Part shown: positions 1 through 9,194 of the stretch, piece by piece | Layout: the number at the start of each line of letters is the position of its first letter | Position numbering within the stretch: position 1 is the first letter of the stretch | Assembly (NCBI RefSeq): GCF_001401155.1 | Contig: NZ_LJRO01000467.1 | Span: 20,969-84,968 of the forward strand | From: Pseudomonas tremae | GTDB taxonomy: Bacteria > Pseudomonadota > Gammaproteobacteria > Pseudomonadales > Pseudomonadaceae | DNA length: 64,000 nucleotides | Direction of reading: 5' to 3' | Translations under genes and position numbers: made by a program | The notes under the pieces: model-generated | Databases searched by the model: none | The model's input: only the letters and a program-made list of their open reading frames with translations | What the model was told of the DNA's origin: nothing

Positions 1-186
1 TGCTGCGTAGCTGAGGTTGCTTGGGGTTCAGGGAAGACGCTTCTCGTGCGATGCAGGTAGTGAGGCTTCGTCGTCCGTCAGGGGCTGAAGATCGGGCGCG
101 GAGCGTCCAGGGCTGCGCTACCACGCTGGAGCGTGGAAGCGATAGACAGACGTTCAGCGCTGGGAGCGATAAGGTGAGCGAGTCAG
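1..186. other. cca downstream region with a palindromic repeat
   Basis: No convincing gene is visible here. The stretch lies 3' of cca, which reads leftward. It holds a compact hairpin, CCACGCT-GG-AGCGTGG at 121-136, without a T-run. Positions 124-146 resemble the left arm of the larger palindrome behind trpE (28693-28747), which suggests a dispersed intergenic repeat. The 82-residue open frame that runs through here has no recognisable ribosome site or family resemblance. Confidence 0.4.
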
Positions 187-1416
187 TCAGGCGGCATGCT
201 CGGCCTTGTAGATTTTCAGTGCCTTCAAGCGCTCGTTCTTCAGTGCATCACCCAGTTCCTTGCCTTTGAGGCCCTGTTCCAGCAGTGGCTGTACTGAAAC
301 CGTGCGTGCAGCCTCGGCTGCGCCGCGCAGGTAGTCGGCCTGTGGATAACTGCGTTGCTCGAAACCCTGACGGCCTCGTGCGTCCATTTCGCAGGCGGCA
401 ATGAATTCCTCGAATCGCTGCGGGCGGCGATAGACGTCGAAGCTGTGCAGCAGGTCCAGCAAGGTCGAGGGTTTCAGTTCCAGCGCGCGGTGCCCATGAG
501 TGTGGTACTGGCCAACCAGCAGCGCCAGTTCCTGACAGTCCTTGGGTACCCGAAAACGTTCGCTGACTGCTTTTATCGGACGCAGGCCGGTGTGCTCGTG
601 GGCAATATGGCGGGGCCACTCGGATTCGGGCGTCAAGCCTTTGCCCAGGTCGTGCAGCAGGCAGGCCCAGCGTACGGTCAGCGGATGCTGATGACGGGCA
701 GACTGCTCAAGCACGCTCAGTACATGCACGCCGGTGTCTATTTCCGGATGGTGCGCAGCCGGCTGCGGAACGCCGAACAACGCTTCGACCTCCGGCATCA
801 ATTCTCCGAGCGCACCGCAGTCGTGCAGTACCTGGATGAATACCTGAGGCTGTTCTTCCATAAGCGCGCGCGAGATTTCTTTCCAGCTTCGCTCGGCGGT
901 CAGGGCCTTGAGTTCGCCTGACTCACTAAGCTGCCGCATGAGGTTCATCGTTTCGGGGGCGATGCTGAAACCGTAGCCGGCATAACGCGCGGCGAATCGG
1001 GCAACGCGCAGAACCCTGAGCGGATCTTCGGCGAAAGCGGGCGAAACGTGACGCAAGATGCGCGCTTCCAGGTCTCGCTGGCCATTGTAGGGGTCGGTCA
1101 GATTGCCGTCCTTGTCCTCGGCCATCGCATTGATGGTCAGGTCGCGACGGATCAGGTCTTGCTCGAGCGTGATCTCGGGGCTTGCGTGAAAAACAAAGCC
1201 GCCATAACCCACGCCGCTTTTGCGCTCGGTGCGCGCCAGCGCATATTCCTCGTTGGTCAGCGGGTGCAGGAACACCGGGAAGTCTGTGCCGACCGGGCGA
1301 TAGCCCTTGACCAGCATTTCCTCGGTACTCGCGCCCACCACTACCCAATCGATGTCCGTGACGGGTTGCCCCAGCAGGCGGTCGCGTACTGCACCGCCAA
1401 CTTTATAAATCTGCAT
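187..1416 (-). CDS. cca: Multifunctional CCA tRNA nucleotidyltransferase / HD phosphohydrolase
   Basis: Adds or repairs the 3' CCA end of tRNAs in the cytoplasm. The 409 residues match the long bacterial class II enzymes. The N-terminal nucleotidyltransferase has the GGAVRD loop (residues 7-12) and metal-binding DID (Asp21, Asp23), then RRDLTINAMA (90-99) and the DPLRVLRVARFAA segment. The C-terminal HD domain carries HDLGKG at about 255-260, the mark of the phosphatase/phosphodiesterase extension. The ATG follows a GGAGG that lies inside a large hairpin (see 1422-1469). It is a single gene, downstream of the spoVR operon terminator. Confidence 0.95.
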   Translation of the reverse strand: MQIYKVGGAVRDRLLGQPVTDIDWVVVGASTEEMLVKGYRPVGTDFPVFLHPLTNEEYALARTERKSGVGYGGFVFHASPEITLEQDLIRRDLTINAMAEDKDGNLTDPYNGQRDLEARILRHVSPAFAEDPLRVLRVARFAARYAGYGFSIAPETMNLMRQLSESGELKALTAERSWKEISRALMEEQPQVFIQVLHDCGALGELMPEVEALFGVPQPAAHHPEIDTGVHVLSVLEQSARHQHPLTVRWACLLHDLGKGLTPESEWPRHIAHEHTGLRPIKAVSERFRVPKDCQELALLVGQYHTHGHRALELKPSTLLDLLHSFDVYRRPQRFEEFIAACEMDARGRQGFEQRSYPQADYLRGAAEAARTVSVQPLLEQGLKGKELGDALKNERLKALKIYKAEHAA

Positions 1417-1421
1417 AAAAA

Positions 1422-1469
1422 GCCTCCGTAAGCGCGACAGGATAAACCCTGTGTCGCGCTCGCGGAGGC
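1422..1469 (-). terminator. Hairpin terminator of the spoVR operon overlapping the cca ribosome site
   Basis: On the minus strand the outer arms (GCCTCCG and CGGAGGC) and inner arms (TGTCGCGC and GCGCGACA) form a long stem followed by six Ts, a good intrinsic terminator for the operon above. The 3' arm ends in GGAGGC, which is also the only Shine-Dalgarno for cca: GGAGG, then seven bases, then ATG at 1416. Any readthrough mRNA would therefore carry the cca ribosome site inside a stem. Confidence 0.7.
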
Positions 1470-1514
1470 CAAACCGATGGCATGGCTGATAATTAATCGT
1501 TACCGCTTGCCAGC

Positions 1515-3077
1515 CTAGAGGTGTACGACCGCCAAATCACGCCGGGGAAACTCACTGTCGGCGTTTTCGCTTCTTGGCGGTACATGGTGTGTCTTGACGA
1601 CTTCGTCGTCTTGAACCGTCTCCAGATGGATGTCGAAACCCCATAACCGATGCAAGTGCTTCAGCACTTCGTCCGTCGAGTCGCCCAGCGGTTTGCGGTT
1701 GTGCTGCTGGTGGCGCAGGGTCAGCGAGCGATCGCCGCGTCGATCAATGCTGTAGATCTGTATGTTGGGCTCACGGTTGCCGAGGTTGTACTGGGCGGCG
1801 AGGATTTCGCGGATTGTCCGATAGCCGTTTTCATCGTGAATGGCAGGCACGACCAAGTCTTCTTTCTGATCGTCGTCCATGATGCTGAACAGCTTGAGGT
1901 CACGAATGACCTTCGGCGACAGGTATTGGAGGATGAAACTCTCATCCTTGAAGCTGCTCATTGCGAACTTGATCGCCGTCAGCCAGTCGGTTCCGGCGAT
2001 TTCCGGAAACCACTGGCGGTCCTCATCCGTGGGGTGCTCGCACATCCGTCGGATGTCCTGATACATCGCGAAACCCAGAGTGTATGGGTTGATGCCGCTG
2101 TAGTAAGGGCTGTCGAAGCCAGGCTGGTAGATCACACTGGTGTGTGACTGCAGGAACTCCATCATGAAGCCGTCAGTGACAAGGCCTTCGTCGTACAGGT
2201 CGTTCATCAACGTGTAGTGCCAGAAGGTCGCCCAGCCTTCGTTCATCACTTGGGTCTGGCGTTGCGGATAGAAGTATTGAGCAATCTTGCGCACGATCCG
2301 CACCACTTCACGCTGCCAGGGCTCCAGCAACGGCGCGTGCTTCTCGATGAAGTAAAGAATGTTTTCCTGCGGTTCGGCAGGGAAGCGGGCATTGTCTTCC
2401 TTGCTGCTTTTGTCGGCGTTCTTCGGAATGGTGCGCCAAAGATCGTTGATCTGCCGTTGCAGATGTTCTTCACGATCTTTCTGTCGACGCCGCTCTTCTT
2501 CGGCAGAAATCGGGTACGGACGCTTGTAGCGGTCCACCCCGTAGTTCATCAGTGCATGGCAGGAGTCGAGCAGGTCCTCCACGGCATCGATCCCGTGGCG
2601 TTCTTCGCACTGCATGATGTACTGCTTGGCGAACACCAGATAATCAATGATCGAACTGGCGTCGGTCCAGGTACGGAACAGGTAATTGCCTTTGAAAAAG
2701 CTGTTGTGCCCATAGCAGGCGTGAGCGACGACCAGCGCCTGCATGCAGATGGTGTTCTCTTCCATCAGATAGGCGATGCAAGGGTCCGAGTTGATCACGA
2801 TCTCGTAGGCCAGCCCCATCTGGCCCCGCGAGTAGGATTTTTCGGTGCTGAGGAAGTGTTTGCCATAGGACCAATGGTGATAGCCAAGTGGCATACCCAC
2901 CGAGGCATAAGCGTCCATCATTTGCTCGGCGGTAATCACCTCGATCTGATTGGGATAGGTATCCAGGGCGTACCGCTCGGCAATTCTGCCGATTTCCCGG
3001 TCGTAGGCCCGGATCAGTTCGAACGTCCACTCTGACCCGATGGAGAGGGGTTGGCGTTTCTGCTCTCTGGCGCTCAT
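1515..3077 (-). CDS. SpoVR family protein (YcgB-like)
   Basis: A 520-residue soluble protein of the SpoVR/YcgB family, about the usual family length. It starts with SIGSEWTFELIRAYD and has the conserved NEGWATFWHYTLMNDLY block and GINPYTLGFAMYQDI. Its biochemical activity is not established. In enterobacteria and pseudomonads it travels with a DUF444 protein and the PrkA kinase and belongs to the starvation/stress (RpoS-type) response. The start codon overlaps the stop of the DUF444 gene by ATGA, so the two are probably translationally coupled. It is the last gene of the three-gene operon and ends at the hairpin before cca. Confidence 0.92.
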   Translation of the reverse strand: MSAREQKRQPLSIGSEWTFELIRAYDREIGRIAERYALDTYPNQIEVITAEQMMDAYASVGMPLGYHHWSYGKHFLSTEKSYSRGQMGLAYEIVINSDPCIAYLMEENTICMQALVVAHACYGHNSFFKGNYLFRTWTDASSIIDYLVFAKQYIMQCEERHGIDAVEDLLDSCHALMNYGVDRYKRPYPISAEEERRRQKDREEHLQRQINDLWRTIPKNADKSSKEDNARFPAEPQENILYFIEKHAPLLEPWQREVVRIVRKIAQYFYPQRQTQVMNEGWATFWHYTLMNDLYDEGLVTDGFMMEFLQSHTSVIYQPGFDSPYYSGINPYTLGFAMYQDIRRMCEHPTDEDRQWFPEIAGTDWLTAIKFAMSSFKDESFILQYLSPKVIRDLKLFSIMDDDQKEDLVVPAIHDENGYRTIREILAAQYNLGNREPNIQIYSIDRRGDRSLTLRHQQHNRKPLGDSTDEVLKHLHRLWGFDIHLETVQDDEVVKTHHVPPRSENADSEFPRRDLAVVHL

Positions 3078-4345
3078 GACACTAACCTTCGCTGGAAGAG
3101 TTCGCGGAATACCGGATAGATATCGCCGGCAGAGACCAGCTGCTGCTGGGCGAACGTATCGGCGAACTCGTCACTGATACGCTCGTATTCGTACCACAAG
3201 GCCTGATGTTCACGCGGCGTGATTTCCACGTACGTGTAGTACTGCACGAAGGGCATGATCTGCTTGGTCAGGATCTCGCGGCAGATGGGAGAGTCGTCGT
3301 TCCAGTTGTCGCCGTCCGAAGCCTGGGCTGCGTAAATGTTCCAGTCACTGGCCGGGTAGCGCGCAGCCATGATTTCCTGCATCAGTTTCAGAGCGCTTGA
3401 AACGATGGTGCCGCCTGTTTCCCGGGAGTAAAAAAACTCTTCTTCGTCCACTTCGCGGGCACTGGTGTGGTGACGAATGAACACGACGTCGATTTTGTCG
3501 TAATTACGCTTGAGGAACAGGTACAGCAGGATGAAGAACCGTTTGGCGATGTCTTTGGTGGCTTGGGTCATGGAGCCGGAAACGTCCATCAGGCAGAACA
3601 TGACGGCCTTGGAACTTGGGTTGGGCTGTTTGACCAGCAGGTTGTATTTGAGGTCGAACGTGTCCAGGTAAGGCACGCGACGAATGCGCGCCTTGAGTTT
3701 TTCGATATCGGTTTCCAGCAACTGAATGTCGCCGAAATTGTCGGGCTCCTCGCGTTTCAAGCGCTCAAGTTCGCTGGTCGCTTCGCGGAGTTTTGCCCGG
3801 CTGCTGCCTGACAGTGCGATGCGTCGCGCGTGGGCCGAGCGCAGCGTGCGGATGATGTTGATGCGCGACGGGTTGCCTTCGTTACTGATCCCGGCCCGTA
3901 CCGTCTTGAACGTGTCTGTGCCGGTCAGGTTGCGTTTGACCAGATTGGGCAGTTCGAGGTCTTCGAACATGAACTCGAGAAACTCTTCCTGAGTGATCTG
4001 AAACGAAAACTCGTCCATGCCTTCGCCGGAGTTACCTGCCTTGCCTGGCCCTTTGCCTCCGCCGCCACCTTGCGGGCGGGCGATATGTTCGCCGGTGGTG
4101 AATTCCTTGTTGCCAGGGTGAACGACCGTCTGCTTGCCGCCACGACCGTGGTGCAGAACCGGCTCGTCGATGTCGCGCCCGGGAATACTGATCTGCTCGC
4201 CGTGTTCCATGTCCGTGATGGAGCGCCGGCTGACCGCTTCCTCGACCGCCTTCTTGATATGGTCACGGTAACGACGGAGAAACCTCTGCCGGTTTACCGT
4301 GCTTTTGTTCTTGCCGTTGAGACGTCGGTCGATTACATAGCTCAT
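3074..4345 (-). CDS. YeaH/YhbH family protein (DUF444)
   Basis: A 423-residue DUF444 protein. The N-terminal part is basic (VIDRRLNGKNKSTVNRQRFL) and is followed by a Gly/Lys-rich stretch near residues 80-110. The C-terminal half looks like a von Willebrand A-type fold, with the metal-site-like DVSGSM near residue 254. The family partners the PrkA kinase and SpoVR in stress survival, but its precise role is not known. A strong GGAGGGG lies 6 bases before the ATG. It is separated from prkA by a 120-bp gap that holds an inverted repeat, so its level may differ from that of prkA. Confidence 0.92.
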   Translation of the reverse strand: MSYVIDRRLNGKNKSTVNRQRFLRRYRDHIKKAVEEAVSRRSITDMEHGEQISIPGRDIDEPVLHHGRGGKQTVVHPGNKEFTTGEHIARPQGGGGGKGPGKAGNSGEGMDEFSFQITQEEFLEFMFEDLELPNLVKRNLTGTDTFKTVRAGISNEGNPSRINIIRTLRSAHARRIALSGSSRAKLREATSELERLKREEPDNFGDIQLLETDIEKLKARIRRVPYLDTFDLKYNLLVKQPNPSSKAVMFCLMDVSGSMTQATKDIAKRFFILLYLFLKRNYDKIDVVFIRHHTSAREVDEEEFFYSRETGGTIVSSALKLMQEIMAARYPASDWNIYAAQASDGDNWNDDSPICREILTKQIMPFVQYYTYVEITPREHQALWYEYERISDEFADTFAQQQLVSAGDIYPVFRELFQRRLVS

Positions 4346-4372
4346 AGGCCCCTCCGGGGAGCTTCAAGTTTT

Positions 4373-4456
4373 AAGCTTCAAGCTGCAGGCGAATGCTTTG
4401 TCAGCCTGGAGTCCGGGCCTGACTGCTGCTCGCGTGCAGCCAATAGCTTGAAGCTT
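4373..4456. repeat. Imperfect cruciform repeat between prkA and the DUF444 gene
   Basis: Perfect 12-bp inverted arms AAGCTTCAAGCT (4373-4384) and AGCTTGAAGCTT (4445-4456) enclose a second small hairpin (GCTGC...GCAGC, about 4426-4441). Repeats built on AGCTTCAAGCT are common between genes in pseudomonads. Here it lies inside an operon and could act as a transcript stabiliser or processing site; that role is inferred. Confidence 0.6.
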
Positions 4457-4465
4457 GCACCTGCC

Positions 4466-6388
4466 TTATTGCGACTTGCGCACGCGCAGATACCATTCGG
4501 AAAGCAGGCGAACCTGTTTGTCCGTATAGCCCCTCTCGACCATTCGAGTGACGAAGTCGTTGTGCTTCTGCTGATCCTCTTTGCTGGCTTTGGCGTTGAA
4601 GCTGATGACCGGCAGGAGGTCCTCGGTGTTGGAGAACATTTTCTTCTCGATCACCACCCGCAGCTTTTCGTAGCTGAGCCAGGTCGGGTTCTTGCCGTTG
4701 TTGTTGGCACGGGCGCGCAGCACGAAATTGACGATCTCGTTACGGAAATCTTTCGGGTTGCTGATACCCGCCGGTTTTTCGATCTTTTCCAGTTCTTCGT
4801 TCAGGGCCACGCGGTTGAGAATTTCGCCGGTTTCGGGGTCACGGTATTCCTGATCCTGAATCCAGAAGTCCGCGTACAGCACATAGCGATCGAAGATGTT
4901 CTGCCCGTATTCGCTGTAGGACTCCAGGTACGCAGTCTGGATTTCCTTGCCGATGAACTCGATGTAACGCGGTGCCAGGTACTCCTTGATGAACCGCAGG
5001 TAGCGCTCGCGGGTTTCAGCGGGGAATTGTTCCTGTTCGATCTGCTGTTCCAGCACATAAAGCAGGTGAACCGGGTTAGCGGCGATTTCGTGTGGGTCGA
5101 AGTTGAAGACCTTGGACAGAATCTTGAACGCAAAGCGGGTAGACAGGCCGTTCATGCCTTCGTCGACGCCTGCGCTGTCGCGGTACTCCTGTATCGACTT
5201 GGCCTTGGGGTCGGTGTCTTTCAGGTTCTCACCGTCATACACGCGCATCTTGGAGTAGATATTGGAATTATCCGGCTCCTTGAGACGAGAGAGGGTGGTG
5301 AACTGGGCAAGCATCTTCAGTGTGTCGGGTGCGCAGTGCGCTTTGGCCAGCGAGCTGTTGAACAGCAACTTGTCGTAGATCTTGATCTCGTCGCTGACAC
5401 GCAGGCAATAAGGCACCTTCACGATGTAGATACGGTCGATGAAGGCTTCATTGTTCTTGTTGTTGCGGAAGCTGTGCCATTCCGATTCGTTGGAGTGCGC
5501 CAGCAGGATACCGGTGAACGGGATCGCCCCCAGGCCTTCGGTACTGTTGTAGTTGCCTTCCTGAGTCGCCGTCAGTAAAGGGTGCAGGACCTTGATGGGC
5601 GCCTTGAACATCTCGACGAATTCCATCATCCCCTGGTTGGCGCGGCACAGTGCGCCGGAGTAACTGTAAGCGTCGGCGTCGTTCTGTGGGTACTCTTCCA
5701 GTTTGCGGATATCGACCTTGCCGACCAGCGCGGAAATATCCTGGTTGTTCTCGTCGCCCGGCTCGGTTTTCGCCACAGCGATCTGATTGAGGATAGAAGG
5801 GTAGAGCTTGACCACCTTGAACTGGCTGATGTCGCCCCCGAACTCGGCCAGACGCTTGGTCGCCCACGGCGACATGATGGTGCTCAGGTAGCGACGCGGA
5901 ATTCCGAAATCTTCTTCCAGAATCGCGCCGTCCTCAGTGGCGTTGAAAAGACCCAGCGGCGATTCGAAGACTGGCGAGCCCTTGATCGCATAGAACGGGA
6001 CCTTCTCGATCAGTTGCTTGAGCTTTTCAGCCAGGGACGACTTGCCACCGCCCACCGGGCCGAGCAGATAGAGGATTTGTTTCTTCTCTTCCAGGCCTTG
6101 GGCGGCATGGCGGAAATACGAGACGATCTGGTCGATGCATTCTTCCATCCCGTGGAAGTCGGCAAAGGCCGGATAGCGGCGTATGACCTTGTTAGAGAAT
6201 ATTCGCGATAACCGGGAGTTGGCGGATGTGTCCACCAGTTCGGGTTCGCCTATGGCCAGCAGCAGACGTTCTGCGGCTGAGGCGTAGGCGCTGCGATCCT
6301 GTTTGCAGAGCTCTAGATACTCCTGTAGCGAGAGCTCTTCCTGTCGTGTGCTTTCAAAGCGGTCTTTGAAGTGGCTGAATATGCTCAT
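4466..6388 (-). CDS. prkA: PrkA family serine protein kinase
   Basis: A 640-residue protein (YeaG in E. coli, about 644). The N-terminal AAA-type domain has a Walker A motif GPVGGGKS at 110-117 and the conserved DFHGMEECIDQIVSYF before it. The C-terminal half is the PrkA kinase domain, with the family end YTDKQVRLLSEWYLR. PrkA-type kinases are linked to adaptation to nutrient starvation. It is the first gene of the operon with the DUF444 and spoVR genes. The start is supported by GAGGTGACGTC directly ahead of the ATG. Confidence 0.94.
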   Translation of the reverse strand: MSIFSHFKDRFESTRQEELSLQEYLELCKQDRSAYASAAERLLLAIGEPELVDTSANSRLSRIFSNKVIRRYPAFADFHGMEECIDQIVSYFRHAAQGLEEKKQILYLLGPVGGGKSSLAEKLKQLIEKVPFYAIKGSPVFESPLGLFNATEDGAILEEDFGIPRRYLSTIMSPWATKRLAEFGGDISQFKVVKLYPSILNQIAVAKTEPGDENNQDISALVGKVDIRKLEEYPQNDADAYSYSGALCRANQGMMEFVEMFKAPIKVLHPLLTATQEGNYNSTEGLGAIPFTGILLAHSNESEWHSFRNNKNNEAFIDRIYIVKVPYCLRVSDEIKIYDKLLFNSSLAKAHCAPDTLKMLAQFTTLSRLKEPDNSNIYSKMRVYDGENLKDTDPKAKSIQEYRDSAGVDEGMNGLSTRFAFKILSKVFNFDPHEIAANPVHLLYVLEQQIEQEQFPAETRERYLRFIKEYLAPRYIEFIGKEIQTAYLESYSEYGQNIFDRYVLYADFWIQDQEYRDPETGEILNRVALNEELEKIEKPAGISNPKDFRNEIVNFVLRARANNNGKNPTWLSYEKLRVVIEKKMFSNTEDLLPVISFNAKASKEDQQKHNDFVTRMVERGYTDKQVRLLSEWYLRVRKSQ

Positions 6389-6674
6389 GACGTCACCTCG
6401 CTCGATACGTAGAGCCGGCGGCGGATCTCAGTCGATGCTGGCAGTAGCCGGTTTACCCGGTCACTGTTTACCCCCCAGAACACCTTAAAAGTAACTACCG
6501 ATGACCCACGCGCCGGTGTACCGGCTCTCCCCTGAATACGGATGGCCTGGGCTAAGGATAGTTCGGATTCGGAAAGATAAAGAAGGGATGCGCGAGAAGA
6601 GGGGGTGACCGTTCGTCAGATGAAGCGCGAGCCCACGTAGAACGCGGGATCAGCTGTCATAAAAATATTTTGTA

Positions 6675-6995
6675 TCAGCCTTGTGCGGTTTCTGACGGAT
6701 AAGTGGCGCGCCAGAGCTCGAAACCACCGTCCACGCTGTACACGTCCGAGAAACCCTGGCCCACCAGATAGGCTGCGGCGCTCTGGCTGGAATTGCCGTG
6801 ATAGCAGACTACTACCAGCGGTTTGTCCAGGTCGGCCTCGCGGATGAAGTCGGCTATGGACTGGTTATCCAGATGCAGGGAATCAGGAATGTGATTGCTC
6901 TGAAAGGCCTGAGCATCACGAACATCGACCAGCACGGCGCCTTGTTCGCGCAGTGCCTGAGCCTGTTCAGGCGGGATACGTTTGAATTCGGTCAT
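6675..6995 (-). CDS. glpE: Thiosulfate sulfurtransferase GlpE (single-domain rhodanese)
   Basis: A 106-residue single rhodanese domain that transfers sulfane sulfur from thiosulfate to thiol acceptors or cyanide. The active loop CYHGNSS has the catalytic Cys at residue 64, and the N-terminal VDVRDAQAF and DSLHLDN blocks fit GlpE. I start at the ATG at 6995, which overlaps the apaH stop as ATGA, rather than at the longer open frame reaching 7097, whose extra residues look non-coding. It is the last gene of the lptD-to-glpE chain. Confidence 0.92.
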   Translation of the reverse strand: MTEFKRIPPEQAQALREQGAVLVDVRDAQAFQSNHIPDSLHLDNQSIADFIREADLDKPLVVVCYHGNSSQSAAAYLVGQGFSDVYSVDGGFELWRATYPSETAQG

Positions 6996-7894
6996 TGCTG
7001 GGGCTCCTGAGCCTGGGGTTGCTGGGTTTGCGCGGTGCCGGGCTGCGTGCGGACAATCGGTCCGGTGGCAGCGTTGCCGACAGCATCGCAATTGCACAGA
7101 TGGCGTTCAAGTGTATCGACGTTGAGCAGAGTCATGGCCCCGCCCCAGACACAGCCACTGTCGAGCGCAAAGACACCGGGTTCGTCGCAATGGCCTTCCA
7201 GTGCTGCCCAGTGGCCGAAGATGATTTTCACCTCGCGAGTCTTTCGGCTCTTGTGGTCGAACCAAGGAGCGTAGCCAGGCATGGCGGTTCCGACGCCTTC
7301 CTTGCTCTTCAGGTCGAGCTTGCCATCGCTGGTGCAGAAGCGCATGCGCGTGAAGTAGTTGGTGATCACTCGCAAACGTGCCACGCCTTTCAGGCTGCTG
7401 TGCCATTTTGCCGGTTCGTTACCGTACATGCCGTCGAGGAAGACGCCACAGGACTGATCGTCTTGCAGCGTCTGCTCCACTTCGGCGGCGCACTTCAGGG
7501 CCTTATTGAGCGACCACTGCGGGGCTATGCCGGCATGCACCAGAGCAACGTTACGTTTTTCATCGTAATGCATGAGTTTCTGCCGGCGCAGCCAGCCCAG
7601 CAATTCGTCGCGATCCGGGGCTTCAAGGATCTCACGCAGCGTGTCGCCTTTTTTCAGGCGCTCAGCGTTGCGCGCAGCGGCAAGCAGGTGCAGGTCATGG
7701 TTACCCAGTACGCAGACCAGCGATTCGCGGATGCTATAGAGGTAACGCAGGGTTTCCAGCGACTGGGGACCGCGGTTGACCAGATCGCCGACCAGCCAGA
7801 GCTGATCCTGATCCGGATCGAACTGAACATGCTCCAGCAGGCATTTCAGGGGTTCGAGGCAACCTTGCAGGTCGCCTGCCGCGTAAATCGCCAT
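6992..7894 (-). CDS. apaH: Bis(5'-nucleosyl)-tetraphosphatase (symmetrical) ApaH
   Basis: Hydrolyses Ap4A to two ADP and so limits alarmone-like dinucleotides; ApaH enzymes also remove Np4 caps from RNA. The metallophosphatase motifs are complete: GDLQGC (8-13), GDLVNRGP (37-44), GNHDLHLL, LVHAG and FGHWAALEG. At 300 residues it is slightly longer than the E. coli enzyme because of a Gln/Pro-rich tail. The apaG stop and apaH start overlap as TGATG, and apaH overlaps glpE by ATGA. Confidence 0.95.
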   Translation of the reverse strand: MAIYAAGDLQGCLEPLKCLLEHVQFDPDQDQLWLVGDLVNRGPQSLETLRYLYSIRESLVCVLGNHDLHLLAAARNAERLKKGDTLREILEAPDRDELLGWLRRQKLMHYDEKRNVALVHAGIAPQWSLNKALKCAAEVEQTLQDDQSCGVFLDGMYGNEPAKWHSSLKGVARLRVITNYFTRMRFCTSDGKLDLKSKEGVGTAMPGYAPWFDHKSRKTREVKIIFGHWAALEGHCDEPGVFALDSGCVWGGAMTLLNVDTLERHLCNCDAVGNAATGPIVRTQPGTAQTQQPQAQEPQQ

Positions 7895-8274
7895 CAGTGC
7901 AGCGAGCCCGGAACGGCCAGGCGGAATGGCGCGATCACCGCATCGAAGCGTTTGCCGTCTTCGGCCAGCATCTGATAAGTACCCTGCATTATACCCACCT
8001 TGGTGGTCATGACTGTGCCGCTGCTGTAGGTATGGCTTTGCCCGACCTTGATCAGCGGCTGTTGTCCCACAACACCTTCGCCACGAACTTCCTCGACATG
8101 GCCGTCACCATCAGTAATGACCCAATGGCGTGACAGCAGCTTGGCGGGCAGTTCGCCGTTGTTCTGCACCGTGATGGTGTAGGCGAAGGCGAAGCGGTTC
8201 TGCTCGGGTTGCGATTGTTCTGCGAGAAAGCGCGTGATGACGCTGACGTCGACCTGATAACGAGAATCTGACAT
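7894..8274 (-). CDS. apaG: ApaG protein (DUF525)
   Basis: A 126-residue single-domain ApaG with a fibronectin-III-like fold and the family motifs RFAFAYTITVQN, LLSRHWVITD and GTMQGTYQM-like GIMQGTYQM. Its role is uncertain; it is almost always next to apaH and rsmA. The ATG at 8274 gives the standard length and follows AAGGCC; an upstream in-frame start at 8295 would add seven unlikely residues. Confidence 0.93.
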   Translation of the reverse strand: MSDSRYQVDVSVITRFLAEQSQPEQNRFAFAYTITVQNNGELPAKLLSRHWVITDGDGHVEEVRGEGVVGQQPLIKVGQSHTYSSGTVMTTKVGIMQGTYQMLAEDGKRFDAVIAPFRLAVPGSLH

Positions 8275-8387
8275 GCAGTAGGCCTTGAAATCCATTGCGA
8301 AAAAACGCGCGTGTGCGGCAGATAGAAGAGCTTAGGACAAGTAGCCGGAAAGGGACGACGGTATAGTCGTCTACCTGTCCCGAAAGG

Positions 8388-9194
8388 TTACTCCGTCACA
8401 ACCTTTTCACTGAGTGTGTCAGCCAGTCGAACAAACGCGGCCAGGTCCAGTTGCTCGGGACGCAGGCTGCCGTCCACCCCGGAAGCCGTGATCTCGTCGC
8501 TGCTGAGCAACAGTTTGAGCGTGTTGCGCAAGGTCTTGCGGCGCTGGTTGAACGCTTCGCGCACGACCCGCTCCAGTACGCGGTGATCCTTGGCCTGGTG
8601 TGGCAGTGTTTCATGTGGGACCAGGCGGACGATGGCCGAGTCCACTTTCGGCGGCGGATTGAAAGCCCCCGGTCCGACATTGAACAAGTGTTCTACGCGG
8701 CAATGGTACTGAACCATGATCGACAGGCGGCCCCAGTCACCACCGCCAGGCCCGGCAGCCATGCGTTCGACCACCTCTTTCTGCAACATGAAGTGCATGT
8801 CGCGAATAAGGCTGGCGTTTTGCAGCAGGTGAAAGATCAGCGGTGTAGAGATGTTGTAAGGCAGGTTGCCGACCACGCGCAAGCTGCGAGGCTCTGCACC
8901 CAGACTGTTGAAATCGAATTTCAGGGCATCGCCTTGATGCAGGCTGAAGTTCGGCTTGCCGGCGAACTGGCTGTTGAGGATCGGGATCAGGTCCTTGTCG
9001 AGCTCGACCACGTCCAGCTGGGCACCGCTGTTGAGCAGCCCCTCGGTCAGCGCGCCCTGGCCCGGGCCGATTTCCAGCAGGCGTTCTTCGGATTTGGCGC
9101 GAATGGCACGCAGGATCTTGTCGATAACGCCTGCATCGTGCAGGAAGTTCTGTCCGAAACGCTTGCGCGCCCGGTGTTGGTATTGCTCGGTCAT
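8388..9194 (-). CDS. rsmA: 16S rRNA dimethyladenosine transferase RsmA (KsgA)
   Basis: Dimethylates the two adjacent adenines near the 3' end of 16S rRNA (A1518/A1519) during late 30S assembly, using S-adenosylmethionine. The 268 residues show KRFGQNFLHD at the N terminus, the SAM-binding LEIGPGQGALTE (40-51) and the catalytic NLPYNIS (near 110). The start overlaps the pdxA stop by ATGA. The name rsmA here refers to the rRNA methylase, not the CsrA-type regulator. Confidence 0.96.
   Translation of the reverse strand: MTEQYQHRARKRFGQNFLHDAGVIDKILRAIRAKSEERLLEIGPGQGALTEGLLNSGAQLDVVELDKDLIPILNSQFAGKPNFSLHQGDALKFDFNSLGAEPRSLRVVGNLPYNISTPLIFHLLQNASLIRDMHFMLQKEVVERMAAGPGGGDWGRLSIMVQYHCRVEHLFNVGPGAFNPPPKVDSAIVRLVPHETLPHQAKDHRVLERVVREAFNQRRKTLRNTLKLLLSSDEITASGVDGSLRPEQLDLAAFVRLADTLSEKVVTE

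Noticed and set aside
3830..5578. Long plus-strand open frame of 582 codons opposite the DUF444 and prkA genes
   Set aside because: It lies antisense to two well-supported genes; high GC third positions open such frames. No start site or family resemblance.
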